DNA of 64,000 nucleotides from Paenibacillus sp. PAMC 26794 (GCF_000316035.1 NZ_ANHX01000015.1:1-64000); one strand, 5' to 3'; shown: positions 7,220 to 16,458, counted from the stretch's first letter. Numbers and translations: made by a program. Notes: generated by a model from the letters alone, not told the origin.

Positions 7220-8347
7220 TTATGCCAGCCTCATTTTGAAATCCTGATATCCGAATTCACGGACAACTTCGCAATCGCCGTCTTTTCTTTTGACTGCAAT
7301 CGCTGGAAGCGGCATGCCGTTGAACGTGTTGGTTTTCACCATGGAGTAAATCGCCATGTCCTCGAATACCAGACGGTCGCCTTCTTGCAAAGGCTGATCG
7401 AATGAATAATCCCCAATCACGTCACCGGATAGACAGGTTTGTCCACCAAGACGATACAGATGCGCCTTCTCGCCCACTTCTCCCGAACCAATCAGCGGCG
7501 GGCGATATGGCATTTCCAGCACATCCGGCATATGGCATGTAGCTGAAGTATCCAGAATGGCAATGTCCATACCGTTCTTATGGAAGTCCAGTACAGAGGT
7601 CACCAGATAACCCGCATTCAACGCAACAGCTTCTCCCGGCTCCAGATATACTTCCAGGCCATAATCGTTCTGCATACGCTTGATGCATGCTTCCAGTCTT
7701 GGAATATCATAATCTTCACGTGTGATATGGTGTCCGCCGCCGAAGTTGATCCATTCCATCTGCGGCAACCATTGTCCGAATTTCTCGACCACTGCATTCA
7801 GCGTAGTCTCCAGATCATCGGAATTTTGCTGACACAGCGTGTGGAAGTGTAATCCGGAGACACCTTCCAACATATCTGCATCGAAATCCTCCAGTTTCGC
7901 GCCAAAACGCGAACCCGGAGAACACGGATCGTAGATCTCATGTCCTTCTTGGGTAGAGCATTCAGGGTTGACGCGTAAGCCGACCTTACGGCCAGCTTGA
8001 AGCGCCTTATCCTTGAATTTTGCAAGCTGCGAAAATGAATTGAAAATAATATGGTCGCAGATGGAGAGAATCTCGTCGATCTCTTCTGCGCGGTATGCTG
8101 GAGCAAAGACATGATTCTCTTTGCCCATTTCCTCATGGCCCAGACGCGCTTCATACAAACCGCTCGCCGTTGCACCGCTCAGGTATTCTCCAATCAGCGG
8201 ATACATCGCAGTCATGGAGAATGCTTTTTGAGCCAGCACGATTTTGGCACCTGTACGCTGCATAACACCGTTCAGGATTTTCAGGTTTTTCTCAATAAGC
8301 GCCTCGTCAACAACAAAACATGGTGTCGGTAATTGCTCGAACCGCAT
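7220..8347 (-). CDS. nspC: Carboxynorspermidine/carboxyspermidine decarboxylase
   Basis: This 375-residue PLP enzyme of fold type III decarboxylates carboxyspermidine (or carboxynorspermidine) in the alternative polyamine pathway. It opens with LPTPCFVVDEALIEKNL, carries the PLP-lysine region VLAQKAFSM near residue 40, and has a C-terminal CLSGDVIGDYSF motif with the active-site Cys and Asp. The ATG at 8347 lies one base after the stop of the dehydrogenase gene, so the two are translationally coupled. Together they would make spermidine from putrescine and aspartate semialdehyde without S-adenosylmethionine decarboxylase. Confidence 0.92.
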   Translation of the reverse strand: MRFEQLPTPCFVVDEALIEKNLKILNGVMQRTGAKIVLAQKAFSMTAMYPLIGEYLSGATASGLYEARLGHEEMGKENHVFAPAYRAEEIDEILSICDHIIFNSFSQLAKFKDKALQAGRKVGLRVNPECSTQEGHEIYDPCSPGSRFGAKLEDFDADMLEGVSGLHFHTLCQQNSDDLETTLNAVVEKFGQWLPQMEWINFGGGHHITREDYDIPRLEACIKRMQNDYGLEVYLEPGEAVALNAGYLVTSVLDFHKNGMDIAILDTSATCHMPDVLEMPYRPPLIGSGEVGEKAHLYRLGGQTCLSGDVIGDYSFDQPLQEGDRLVFEDMAIYSMVKTNTFNGMPLPAIAVKRKDGDCEVVREFGYQDFKMRLA

Positions 8348-8348
8348 T

Positions 8349-9587
8349 TTAACGAACAAGCTCCGATTCTTTAACTTCTTCTGGCAGCTCATCAACGAGT
8401 ACCGGGTTGAAGTCTTCTACCCATGGGAGGCCCCATTTGTTCAACTCTTCCATGAATGGATCTGGGTTGAACTCTTCTACATTGTATACGCCTGGTTTGT
8501 TCCATTTTCCTGTCATGACCATTGCTGCACCGATCATAGCTGGAACGCCTGTTGTGTACGAGATGGCTTGGGAACCCACTTCTTTGTAGCACTCTTGGTG
8601 ATCACAGATATTGTACACATAATATGTTTTGTCTTGGCCGTCTTTTTTACCTTTGAAAATACAACCAATGTTTGTTTTACCTACAGTACGTGGTCCAAGG
8701 GATGCTGGATCAGGCAGTACTGCTTTCAGGAATTGCAGTGGAATAATCTGTTTACCTTCATATTCAATAGGCTCGATTGAAGTCATGCCTACATTTTCAA
8801 GAGCTTTCAAGTGAGTCAGGTAGCTTTGACCAAATGTCATGAAGAAACGAATGCGTTTCAGACCTGGCATGTTTTTCGCCAAAGATTCCAGTTCCTCATG
8901 GTACAACAGGTACATGTCTTTCTCGCCAACTTCTTTGAAGTCATAGACACGTTTGATTTCCATCGGTTTCGTTTCGATCCATTCACCATTTTCCCAGTAT
9001 CTTCCGTTCGCAGATACTTCGCGAATGTTGATCTCAGGGTTAAAGTTAGTTGCAAACGGATAGCCGTGGTCGCCGCCATTGCAATCCAGAATGTCGATGT
9101 ACTCAATTTCGTCAAAGTAGTGCTTCAGGGCATAAGCGGAAAATACGCCAGTCACTCCTGGGTCAAATCCACTACCGAGCAATGCAGTGATGCCTGCTTG
9201 TTCAAAACGCTCTTTGTAATCCCATTGCCAGCTGTATTCAAACTTCGCTGTATCATGTGGCTCATAGTTAGCTGTGTCCATGTAATTTGTTTTAGTTGCA
9301 AGGCAAGCATCCATGATTGTCAGATCTTGATACGGCAAAGCAAGGTTCATAACGATATCCGGTTTAACTTCGTTGATCAAAGCGATCAGTTCGTCAACAT
9401 TGTCAGCATCAACTTGTGCTGTTGTAATTTTTGTTTTTCCGCCGTCCAGCTTGGCTTTGAGTTCATCACATTTGGATTTCGTACGACTCGCGATGCAGAT
9501 TTCCTCAAAAACTTCGCTGTTTTGAACGCATTTGTGTACTGCCACGGAAGCAACGCCGCCGGCGCCGATGATTAGTGCTTTTCCCAT
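8349..9587 (-). CDS. Saccharopine dehydrogenase-like carboxyspermidine dehydrogenase
   Basis: This 412-residue protein starts with the Rossmann motif ALIIGAGGVASVAVHKC and follows the saccharopine dehydrogenase fold. Its pairing with nspC identifies it as carboxynorspermidine/carboxyspermidine dehydrogenase, which joins a diamine and aspartate semialdehyde by NADPH-dependent reductive amination. AGGAG lies upstream of the ATG at 9587. About 69 bases further upstream is a strong terminator, so expression probably depends on read-through of a regulated leader. Confidence 0.9.
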   Translation of the reverse strand: MGKALIIGAGGVASVAVHKCVQNSEVFEEICIASRTKSKCDELKAKLDGGKTKITTAQVDADNVDELIALINEVKPDIVMNLALPYQDLTIMDACLATKTNYMDTANYEPHDTAKFEYSWQWDYKERFEQAGITALLGSGFDPGVTGVFSAYALKHYFDEIEYIDILDCNGGDHGYPFATNFNPEINIREVSANGRYWENGEWIETKPMEIKRVYDFKEVGEKDMYLLYHEELESLAKNMPGLKRIRFFMTFGQSYLTHLKALENVGMTSIEPIEYEGKQIIPLQFLKAVLPDPASLGPRTVGKTNIGCIFKGKKDGQDKTYYVYNICDHQECYKEVGSQAISYTTGVPAMIGAAMVMTGKWNKPGVYNVEEFNPDPFMEELNKWGLPWVEDFNPVLVDELPEEVKESELVR

Positions 9588-10130
9588 TTTACATTCTCCT
9601 ATCCCAATATGTATTTTTTTTAATTGGTTTAATACAGTGACAACAACAAGACAACAAAAAAAGCAAGGTGAAAAATGCCCGCAATCGCGCATCATCACAC
9701 TTGCTTATCGATATACATCATAAAAAAGACGTGAAGTCTCCATGACCAAAAAAGTTCGCAAAAACTCCTTTGGCGGAAAGCTCCTTCATGTATATCAATA
9801 TTGGATCAGAGTCTATATAGCAAATAATTCGCCTTTACCACTCTTATTGACCGTTTCACAAGTTGATGTGCAATTGCACTGGTTGTAAAGTAACCAACTT
9901 ATAAAATTTGAGCTTTGAACTCAATCAATAAAGCAACGTAAGTTGCCAATCGGCGTTTGACCCGGCTGTCCGTATGGCCTTAACTTCCTGGTGAAGTGGT
10001 CAAAATTATCTGCTGGAAAGCTCTAATTCATATTGATAAGTAAACTTCCCAAAATCACAGGTCTTACACTATCAGACGTTGAAAAAAAAATCAAGCAATT
10101 ATCAAAAATTATTTTTTGAACGGATAACGA
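9588..10130 (-). promoter_or_regulatory. Long structured leader upstream of the spermidine genes
   Basis: This 543-base stretch has no credible gene. On the minus strand it contains several compact structures: a 41-base element (9900-9860) whose ends AAGTTG/CAACTT enclose two small hairpins, one of them the palindrome GTGCAATTGCAC; the hairpin GCAAC-TTAC-GTTGC (9946-9933); the hairpin TTGAG...CTCAA (9924-9908); and a terminator at its 3' end. I do not recognise a known riboswitch, and there is no T-box AGGGTGG signature. A regulatory leader is an inference from length, structure and the terminator. Confidence 0.45.
9656..9706 (-). terminator. Strong terminator inside the leader of the spermidine operon (attenuator candidate)
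   Basis: Arms AAGCAAG (9706-9700) and CTTGCTT (9667-9661) form the base of a long hairpin extended by GTGA/TCAC and ATGC/GCAT pairs, followed by seven T on the minus strand. It lies 69 bases before the dehydrogenase start and no gene on that strand ends nearby. Confidence 0.75.
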
Positions 10131-10589
10131 CTAGGAATGAAATTGATATCCTTCGAAGACTTTTAAGCCTTCTGCGCCCAGTAATTTCCCTGTTACTTCA
10201 GGCTTTTGAGGACTTTTTTCGAATACTTCTTCACACGCGATCATGATGTTGCCTCCAGCAATTTCCGCTAATTGATCATGGGATACGCTATACACCAGCC
10301 TACCCAGATTCGACCAAACCATCGCACCGGAACACATCACACACGGTTCACAACTCGTATACAGAGTGTATTCGCTCAGGTCAAACACATGATGTTCGGA
10401 ACAATACTTTCGGATAAGTCCAATTTCGGCATGATGCGTAGGGTCACTAAAAGTGTTGATTTTATTTTCCCCAATCATGACCACTTCTCCATTTTTCACC
10501 AGAATAGCTCCGAATGGTTCGTTTCCTTCTTTGCGAGCTTGCATAGCAATCTCAATGGCTTTATGCATAAAAAATTCATCTTTATTCAT
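10131..10589 (-). CDS. Nucleoside/guanine deaminase of the cytidine deaminase-like zinc family
   Basis: This 152-residue hydrolase shows the zinc site HAEIGLI (His plus the proton-shuttling Glu) at about residue 53 and the PCVMCSGAM Cys pair at about 82-86. The arrangement matches guanine deaminase and tRNA-adenosine deaminase-like enzymes; the length fits guanine deaminase (GuaD), which turns guanine into xanthine. A GGAGG site sits seven bases before the ATG. It appears monocistronic, and the precise substrate is uncertain. Confidence 0.85.
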   Translation of the reverse strand: MNKDEFFMHKAIEIAMQARKEGNEPFGAILVKNGEVVMIGENKINTFSDPTHHAEIGLIRKYCSEHHVFDLSEYTLYTSCEPCVMCSGAMVWSNLGRLVYSVSHDQLAEIAGGNIMIACEEVFEKSPQKPEVTGKLLGAEGLKVFEGYQFHS

Positions 10590-10701
10590 ATGGTTACCTC
10601 CACAATAGAAATTATGTACCCATTTTATCTTTCACATTAAGCTTCGTTCAATCCCTTGACCTGTTTCTTATTCATTCCATTCTATCATCAATACAAATAA
10701 A

Positions 10702-10727
10702 GAGTATGACGAAAATTCGTCATACTC
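10702..10727 (-). terminator. Terminator after the cytochrome P450 gene
   Basis: A nearly perfect 12-base stem (GAGTATGACGAA with TTCGTCATACTC) is followed on the minus strand by a T-rich tract. Confidence 0.7.
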
Positions 10728-10752
10728 CAATGAGTCATAATAAGTTCATCTA

Positions 10753-12012
10753 TTAAAATTTAACAGGCAACGATGCCAATCCTTGTGATGACAAAGCAGA
10801 GTGCCAATGAATCTCTTCCTGAGGAATACTGAGCTGAAGATCCGGTAGTCGACGTAAAAGCGTAGTAAACGCCACGTCCCCCTCCACACGAGCAAGAGGA
10901 GCGCCAAGACACATATGGATGCCGTGTCCAAAGGCTAAATGCCGTTTTATTTTCCGTGCAATATCCAATTCTTCCGGATCAGTGAATTGCTGCTCGTCCC
11001 GATTCGCTGATTTCAAAAGAGGAATCACAACATCTCCCTTTTGAATCGATTGTCCATCCAGTTCCGTATCCTCCGTTGCATAACGAGGACCTGAAGAAGT
11101 GGCGGGTCCGTTATATCGTAGCAACTCCTCCACCGCAGAAGGAACCAGATTCAGATCTTGTTTCAGTTGTTCCAGTTGTTCGGGATGGGTCAGAAGAAGA
11201 TAAGAACCAGTTGCAATCAGATTGGAAGTTGTCTCATGTCCAGCAAATATCAATAACGTGATCATGGATATTAATTCATCTTCATTCAATCGATCACCCT
11301 CCTCCTCAATCGCAATTAATTGACTGATGAGGTCATCTGAAGGTTCCACTCGTTTGTTCGCTACAAGCTGTGCAGTGTACTCTGCGAATGATCGCAAGTG
11401 CTGCGCTACGGTAGGGTCCTGTTTACCGAAACCAAGACCTTTTGCAATGGCTTCAGACCATACATGAATCTGAGGTCGGTCTTCCTGAGGTATACCCAAC
11501 ATTTCGGAAATAACGTTGATTGGGAAAGGATAGGCATAGTCTTTTACAAGATCCATCTCTCCTTCTACTTCAAATTGGTCAATCAACTCATCGGCAATTT
11601 CCTGGACGCGTGGACGCAGGCTTTCTATATATCTTGGCGTGAACGCTTTGGAAACCAGGCTACGCAGTCTTCGGTGATCCGGTTCATCAACAAAGAGCAT
11701 CGACTTTCCGGTAAAAAAGGTCTGGGGTTCAGATGACCCAAGCTCGCCTGAGAGATTCTTTCGAATATCATTGCCACTATCAATAGAGTTCATTTCTACC
11801 GTAAATCGAGAGTGGTCTTTCAACACTTCCATGGCAACGTCCATCCGAGTTACAATCCAGGTTTGCCCTGCTCCACCCATCGGATTAGGAATAGGGACAA
11901 CGGAGCCTTTGACACGCATCTGTGCAAACATGGCAAATGGATCTTTGCTATTTTCTTCGCTAAATAAACTGAATTCTGCTTTTTCTGTTGTCTGGTTATT
12001 CGAGTTATTCAT
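10753..12012 (-). CDS. Cytochrome P450 (CYP107-like)
   Basis: This 419-residue soluble bacterial P450 has all key motifs: the I-helix AGHETT oxygen-activation motif near residue 253, the K-helix EELLR (ExxR) near 293, and FGHGIHMCLG with the haem-ligand Cys at 368. Such enzymes hydroxylate secondary metabolites, fatty acids or terpenoids with ferredoxin or flavodoxin as electron donor; no redox partner is encoded nearby. AAGGAAG precedes the ATG. Its promoter is overlaid by a TetR-type palindrome, with a second copy upstream, and a TetR gene lies just upstream on the same strand. Confidence 0.92.
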   Translation of the reverse strand: MNNSNNQTTEKAEFSLFSEENSKDPFAMFAQMRVKGSVVPIPNPMGGAGQTWIVTRMDVAMEVLKDHSRFTVEMNSIDSGNDIRKNLSGELGSSEPQTFFTGKSMLFVDEPDHRRLRSLVSKAFTPRYIESLRPRVQEIADELIDQFEVEGEMDLVKDYAYPFPINVISEMLGIPQEDRPQIHVWSEAIAKGLGFGKQDPTVAQHLRSFAEYTAQLVANKRVEPSDDLISQLIAIEEEGDRLNEDELISMITLLIFAGHETTSNLIATGSYLLLTHPEQLEQLKQDLNLVPSAVEELLRYNGPATSSGPRYATEDTELDGQSIQKGDVVIPLLKSANRDEQQFTDPEELDIARKIKRHLAFGHGIHMCLGAPLARVEGDVAFTTLLRRLPDLQLSIPQEEIHWHSALSSQGLASLPVKF

Positions 12013-12070
12013 ATAAATCTTCCTTTCGAAGTGAAGTTATTCAAATCTATGGAAATATATGTTCATTCCG

Positions 12071-12100
12071 ATTATATACTACTCGTATATTTAATTTCAA
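12071..12100 (-). promoter_or_regulatory. Promoter of the P450 gene with overlapping operator
   Basis: TTGAAA (12100-12095) and TATAAT (12076-12071) are 18 bases apart on the minus strand. The near-palindrome ATATACTACTCGTATAT (12074-12090) fills the spacer, so a bound repressor would exclude RNA polymerase. Confidence 0.7.
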
Positions 12101-12149
12101 ACTCCATAGTTTAAACAGCATAAAAGAACTGTTATAACAACAATTAATG

Positions 12150-12168
12150 AATATACTAATAGTATATT
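12150..12168. promoter_or_regulatory. TetR-type operator, second copy
   Basis: AATATACTAATAGTATATT is a perfect 19-base palindrome. It matches the imperfect copy in the P450 promoter (ATATACTA, one base, then a half differing at one position) about 78 bases away. Confidence 0.65.
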
Positions 12169-12195
12169 AATAATAACTACCAGCATAAAAAAGCA

Positions 12196-12224
12196 TAAAA
12201 AAGAGGTTGGCTTTGAGCCAACCC
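12196..12224 (-). terminator. Terminator after the TetR gene
   Basis: GGTTGGCT and AGCCAACC form an eight-base stem with a run of T on the minus strand, just past the TetR stop codon. Confidence 0.8.
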
Positions 12225-12228
12225 CATA

Positions 12229-13122
12229 TTAATTACGTTGCTTCACCAGTTCCAAGTACCACCAACAAGCTTCGGTCAGTCTATTGGCTTCAGATTGAAA
12301 CGCACTGGACTTGTACTCTTTGTGAAACGCTTGAAGCACCACTTCGATTACAGGAATATTTATATCCTCTTTATCCTGTAATAACGCTAAAAGCCCCTTC
12401 GAAAGTTGCTTCAATGATGCAGATTCCTTGGATTTTTGAACACGTTTGTTGAACTCATCAAATTCGATCAATACATTATCGATGTCCAGACCCATATCAT
12501 GGTTACGCTCATCGGCATTCAGAAAATAGAGAGACTGAAAGTCGAAAATATGTTCATTTCTCTGGTGCATTGTTCTTAGGATCACTTCAATGTACGTTAG
12601 TACTTTTGGAACCACTTCGCTCCATACCGGTTTTGGTGTATTTAGACTTCTTGATGTGTTGGCAATCTGATGTAATATGCCATAGCACAATATTGCCCCT
12701 TCGTTGGCATATAAACTAATGTCGTTCCCGTACACCTGAATCAAGCGTGTGGACAGCCAGTTTAGGTGAACTGTAGCCAGTTTGGCTGAGTTGATCTCCC
12801 CGGAATAAAAACCCGTCCAATATAATTCCCATACTCGCTCTTTATTAGGTAAGGACATTGGAATCGCAATCTGATCTACGAGCAGGTCATAATCCGATGT
12901 ATAGTGATTTTGTTCAAGCTCTTTGCGAATGAACACATCCTCTTGCATGCGCTGATCAATAATCGAATATAAACAGTCTTCTTTCGAACTGAAGAATTTG
13001 TAGAATGTGCCTTTGGATACACCTGATTGATCCAGGATCATCTGGATTGTTGTATTTGCATAGCTATGCTCTAAAAATAGTGCAAGTGCTGTTTCCAATA
13101 AACTTTGTTTACGACTACTCAT
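12229..13122 (-). CDS. TetR/AcrR family regulator, probable repressor of the P450 gene
   Basis: This 297-residue protein is long for the family. The N-terminal helix-turn-helix (ALALFLEHSYANTTIQMILDQSGVSKGTFYKFFSSKEDCL) spans about residues 10-55, and the remaining 240 residues form the ligand domain. It lies just upstream of the P450 gene on the same strand, separated by a terminator and two matching palindromic operators, so control of the P450 is the simplest reading. Confidence 0.88.
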   Translation of the reverse strand: MSSRKQSLLETALALFLEHSYANTTIQMILDQSGVSKGTFYKFFSSKEDCLYSIIDQRMQEDVFIRKELEQNHYTSDYDLLVDQIAIPMSLPNKERVWELYWTGFYSGEINSAKLATVHLNWLSTRLIQVYGNDISLYANEGAILCYGILHQIANTSRSLNTPKPVWSEVVPKVLTYIEVILRTMHQRNEHIFDFQSLYFLNADERNHDMGLDIDNVLIEFDEFNKRVQKSKESASLKQLSKGLLALLQDKEDINIPVIEVVLQAFHKEYKSSAFQSEANRLTEACWWYLELVKQRN

Positions 13123-13216
13123 ATCTCGTTATCGCCCCAAGTTTTTCTATTGATTTTAACATTCATTCCTCAGGAGTTGAAGCATTGATTCGCAGTATAG
13201 CCGTCATATAAAATAA

Positions 13217-13245
13217 TTGCACAATGAGTAAATTTGCACAATGAG
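13217..13245 (+). promoter_or_regulatory. Direct-repeat operator before the TetR-MMPL operon
   Basis: TTGCACAATGAG occurs twice, at 13217 and 13234. The second copy contains the -35 element, and each copy is one half of a TTGC...GCAA-like dyad. Autoregulation by the downstream TetR protein is likely. Confidence 0.6.
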
Positions 13246-13262
13246 CAACTTGTTGTTATGAT
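13234..13262 (+). promoter_or_regulatory. Promoter of the TetR-MMPL operon
   Basis: TTGCAC (13234-13239) and TATGAT (13257-13262) are separated by 17 bases, about 100 bases before the TetR start. Confidence 0.65.
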
Positions 13263-13358
13263 AAACCTCACAAAGTGCATATTCAGTAAGTCTGCTCTTC
13301 TTAAAAAGAATTAAACCATAGTCATTGGTGTTGGAGGTGAACGCATAAGCGGAGAATA

Positions 13359-14006
13359 ATGATCAAACGAAACTTGCGACATTTGAAAAAAGAAGCGACT
13401 GAAAAAGCGCTTGCTGGTGCTGCATTTGAACTTACCCTTGAACATGGGCTTGATGGCTTTACGGTCGAAGATATCGTACATCAGGTGGGTTGTTCACGTA
13501 GAACATTTGCAAACTACTTCACATGTAAGGAAGAAGCTGTAGCAAGAGGCGCAATATCCGTGCAGAATACAACGGAACTCGAAGAGTTACTTACCGAAAT
13601 GCCTGATAATGCCTCCTTGCTTGACGTACTGTATAACCTGATCAAGATGCAACTTACAACAGAACTAATTGGAAGGCTTCATCAGCTACTCTCGCTATCC
13701 CAGACCTATCCCGTGCTTGAACCGCATTACCTTGGAGCCATGCACCGAATGCAGACGCAGGCACAAGAAACCTTATTAGACTTATCTAACGGAAAGCACG
13801 ACGAGATTTATACTTATCTTCTAATTAATGCAATGTACGGCACCATACTGCCATTAATTGATGGAAGACTCAATGTGTTGCTGCCCGGACAAGTCATTAC
13901 TGAAGATACCAAGCCCGGTGCTGTAACGTTCGATCAATTTTTAGAAACCATGTTTGGTCACTTGCGAACAGGATTCGAACAAGCTAACCATCCACATTCA
14001 TCTTAG
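13359..14006 (+). CDS. TetR/AcrR family regulator of the MMPL exporter
   Basis: This 215-residue protein has an N-terminal DNA-binding domain (ELTLEHGLDGFTVEDIVHQVGCSRRTFANYFTCKEEA) at about residues 24-62 and an all-helical ligand domain. Its gene precedes the MMPL exporter by 20 bases on the same strand, the usual layout for an autoregulated efflux operon. GGAG lies only four bases before the ATG, while GGAGGTGA lies 17 bases away, so the start is slightly uncertain. Confidence 0.88.
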   Translation: MIKRNLRHLKKEATEKALAGAAFELTLEHGLDGFTVEDIVHQVGCSRRTFANYFTCKEEAVARGAISVQNTTELEELLTEMPDNASLLDVLYNLIKMQLTTELIGRLHQLLSLSQTYPVLEPHYLGAMHRMQTQAQETLLDLSNGKHDEIYTYLLINAMYGTILPLIDGRLNVLLPGQVITEDTKPGAVTFDQFLETMFGHLRTGFEQANHPHSS

Positions 14007-14026
14007 AGGGAGTGTAAAATAGAGAA

Positions 14027-16351
14027 ATGTCTACATTATTATACAGAGTGGGGAAAACCGCTTTTAGCAAACCTGTAACCTTCATCATTGGCTGGGTTTT
14101 AATTCTGGGAATTGTCATCTCCATGATCAGCATCAATGGTATTCACATCAGTTCCGAAATGAAGATTGAAGGCACAGAGTCACAGAAGGTTCTGGATCAA
14201 TTGGCAAAAGAACTGCCAGCCGCCTCCGGCGGTCAAGGAAGTGTTGTTTTCAAGGCACCGGACAACGAGCGTTTGGATACGCCTGAACGTTTGGCTGCCA
14301 TGATGAAAGGTGTCAATGAAGTTTACGGATTAGACAAAGTCATTAACCCTGCGGACTATGCAGCTGAAGCGGGTAATTCGGGTGCTCAGGCGGAGATGGC
14401 TCAGAATGCTCAGGCTACTGATATGGCGCAATCCGCAACAACCACGCCTCCTCCCTATGGACCTTTGATGATTGATGGTGTTCCTGTACCTGGAATGCTG
14501 ATCTCTTCGGACGGCAGCATTGCACTGTTCCAGTTCCAATTTACAATTGAACAGTCTGCCATAACACAGGATGTATTTGATTCCGTTATTCAGTCCGTTA
14601 TGACGGTAGAGCAAGGAACCAATATTAAGGTGCTGCCGGGCGAAACGCTCAAAACGGTATCGATTGGAGTCGGCTCGGCAGAGATTGTCGGACTGGTCAT
14701 TGCTGTCATTGTATTGCTGATCACCCTTGGCTCCGTTGTTGCAGCAGGTCTACCTCTGATCACCGCACTCCTCGGAGTTGCCATTGGAGTTGGTGGCGCG
14801 TTCTCCATCTCCAAATTCATCGAAATGCCTAGTGTTACTTCCGTCCTGGCTCTCATGGTTGGATTGGCTGTTGGAATCGATTACGCTCTCTTCATTGTCA
14901 ATCGCCAACGTCGAATGATCATTGATCAAGGCTTGAGCGCAAAAGAAGCAACGGCCAGAGCCATTGGTACATCGGGCAGCGCAGTATTTTTTGCCGGATT
15001 AACCGTCATTATTGCACTGTGCGGTATGCTTGTCATTGGTCTAACATTCTTGTCTACGATGGCTTTGGTCGCAGCTGCCACCGTGCTCATCAACGTATTC
15101 GTTGCTTTAACCCTGTTGCCAGCTTTACTGGGATTGGTAGGCGAACGCATCTGTTCCTCCAAAGCTCGTGAGAAAAGCACGAAACATCCTAAATCCACTA
15201 GCCGCGGAGTCGCGGACAGATGGGTGAAATTCGTTATCAAAAATCGTTGGGCGACCATTATCGCCATCATCGTCATTCTTGGTTTTGCCGCGACACCTAT
15301 TACGAAAATGGAAATGGGTATCCCTGGCGCTTCCTCAGCGAATCTCGATACGGACGCAAGACAAAGCTATGATGCTATCTCGGAAGGCTTCGGAGAAGGA
15401 TTCAACGGGCCACTTATTCTGGTCGCAGAGCCTAATCAATCTTCCGCAAAAGTCACGCCGGAACTCTTGGGTGGTCTGGTGATGGAGCTCCAAGGTCAAA
15501 ACAACGTTGCACAGGTTACACCGCTTGGTATGACAGAGGATTTGGCTATCTTTAGTCTCATTCCAAAAACAGGTCCTAACGATACTCTCACTAAAACACT
15601 GGTCAACGATCTGCGCTCGGCTGATTCCGGCATCGCACAGACCTATGATGTGAAGCTTGGGGTTACTGGACTTACAGCTGTTAACATCGATATGTCCGCC
15701 AAACTGGCGCAGGTGTTCCCTATTTATGTAGGCATCATAATCCTGCTCTCGCTGATTATCCTGTTACTCGTATTCCGTTCGATCATCGTTCCCATCAAAG
15801 CAACAATTGGCTTCCTGCTTAGTATCCTGGCTACATTCGGGATCACAACTGCTGTATTCCAATGGGGCTGGCTGCATTCGCTCTTTGGTTTTGATACCGG
15901 CGGCCCGCTGCTGAGCTTTATGCCGATTATCGTGACAGGTATCCTGTATGGCCTTGCGATGGACTATCAAGTCTTCCTTGTTAGCTCCATGCGGGAATCC
16001 TATGTGCATGGTCATCGCGGGACCGAATCCGTTGTTCATGGATACAATCAGGTAAGTCGCGTGGTTGTTGCCGCAGCAGTGATTATGGTCTCTGTATTTG
16101 CAGGATTTATATTCACTGACGATGTCATGATCAAGCAGATTGGTTTCACTTTGGCGGTAGGCATTCTGATTGATGCTTTCATCATCCGAATGGGCTTGGT
16201 CCCTGCCATCATGGCTATTTTCGGAGACAAAGCTTGGGCACTTCCAAAATGGCTGGATCGCATTCTGCCAAACCTGGATGTTGAAGGCGAGAAGCTGATT
16301 GCTTCCCTGAATGCTGAAGAGCATGCCAACACGAAGTCTGGATTAAAATAA
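14027..16351 (+). CDS. MMPL/RND-family membrane transporter
   Basis: This 774-residue protein has the MMPL plan: one N-terminal membrane helix, an extracellular loop (about 40-215), a five-helix bundle containing GLAVGIDYALF at about 285-295, then a second loop and bundle with GLAMDYQVFL near 646. The paired Asp-Tyr residues in helices 4 and 10 are the proton-relay positions of the family. Actinobacterial MMPL proteins export lipids; Firmicute homologues such as YdgH are linked to efflux of toxic hydrophobic compounds. The adjacent TetR gene suggests inducible efflux. Confidence 0.92.
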   Translation: MSTLLYRVGKTAFSKPVTFIIGWVLILGIVISMISINGIHISSEMKIEGTESQKVLDQLAKELPAASGGQGSVVFKAPDNERLDTPERLAAMMKGVNEVYGLDKVINPADYAAEAGNSGAQAEMAQNAQATDMAQSATTTPPPYGPLMIDGVPVPGMLISSDGSIALFQFQFTIEQSAITQDVFDSVIQSVMTVEQGTNIKVLPGETLKTVSIGVGSAEIVGLVIAVIVLLITLGSVVAAGLPLITALLGVAIGVGGAFSISKFIEMPSVTSVLALMVGLAVGIDYALFIVNRQRRMIIDQGLSAKEATARAIGTSGSAVFFAGLTVIIALCGMLVIGLTFLSTMALVAAATVLINVFVALTLLPALLGLVGERICSSKAREKSTKHPKSTSRGVADRWVKFVIKNRWATIIAIIVILGFAATPITKMEMGIPGASSANLDTDARQSYDAISEGFGEGFNGPLILVAEPNQSSAKVTPELLGGLVMELQGQNNVAQVTPLGMTEDLAIFSLIPKTGPNDTLTKTLVNDLRSADSGIAQTYDVKLGVTGLTAVNIDMSAKLAQVFPIYVGIIILLSLIILLLVFRSIIVPIKATIGFLLSILATFGITTAVFQWGWLHSLFGFDTGGPLLSFMPIIVTGILYGLAMDYQVFLVSSMRESYVHGHRGTESVVHGYNQVSRVVVAAAVIMVSVFAGFIFTDDVMIKQIGFTLAVGILIDAFIIRMGLVPAIMAIFGDKAWALPKWLDRILPNLDVEGEKLIASLNAEEHANTKSGLK

Positions 16352-16409
16352 TCCTGACAATAGAATGGTGATACCACGATTACTATTACGACTGCATTCA
16401 CCAATACTA

Positions 16410-16447
16410 AGACCTCCTCTGTTTTTATAAACAGGAGGTCTTTTTTT
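16410..16447 (+). terminator. Terminator after the MMPL gene
   Basis: GACCTCCT (16411-16418) pairs with AGGAGGTC (16433-16440) and is followed by seven T. Confidence 0.9.
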
Positions 16448-16458
16448 CTACTCCAAAT

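Noticed and set aside
8811..9575. Forward 254-codon frame
   Set aside because: It mirrors the carboxyspermidine dehydrogenase gene; its composition is typical of an antisense frame and no start signal exists.
9588..10130. T-box or lysine riboswitch before the spermidine genes
   Set aside because: I searched by eye for the T-box AGGGTGG sequence and for lysine-element signatures and found neither, so the leader is left unnamed.
15764..16324. Reverse 186-codon frame
   Set aside because: It lies wholly inside the MMPL gene on the opposite strand; the MMPL reading has clear membrane segments and motifs.
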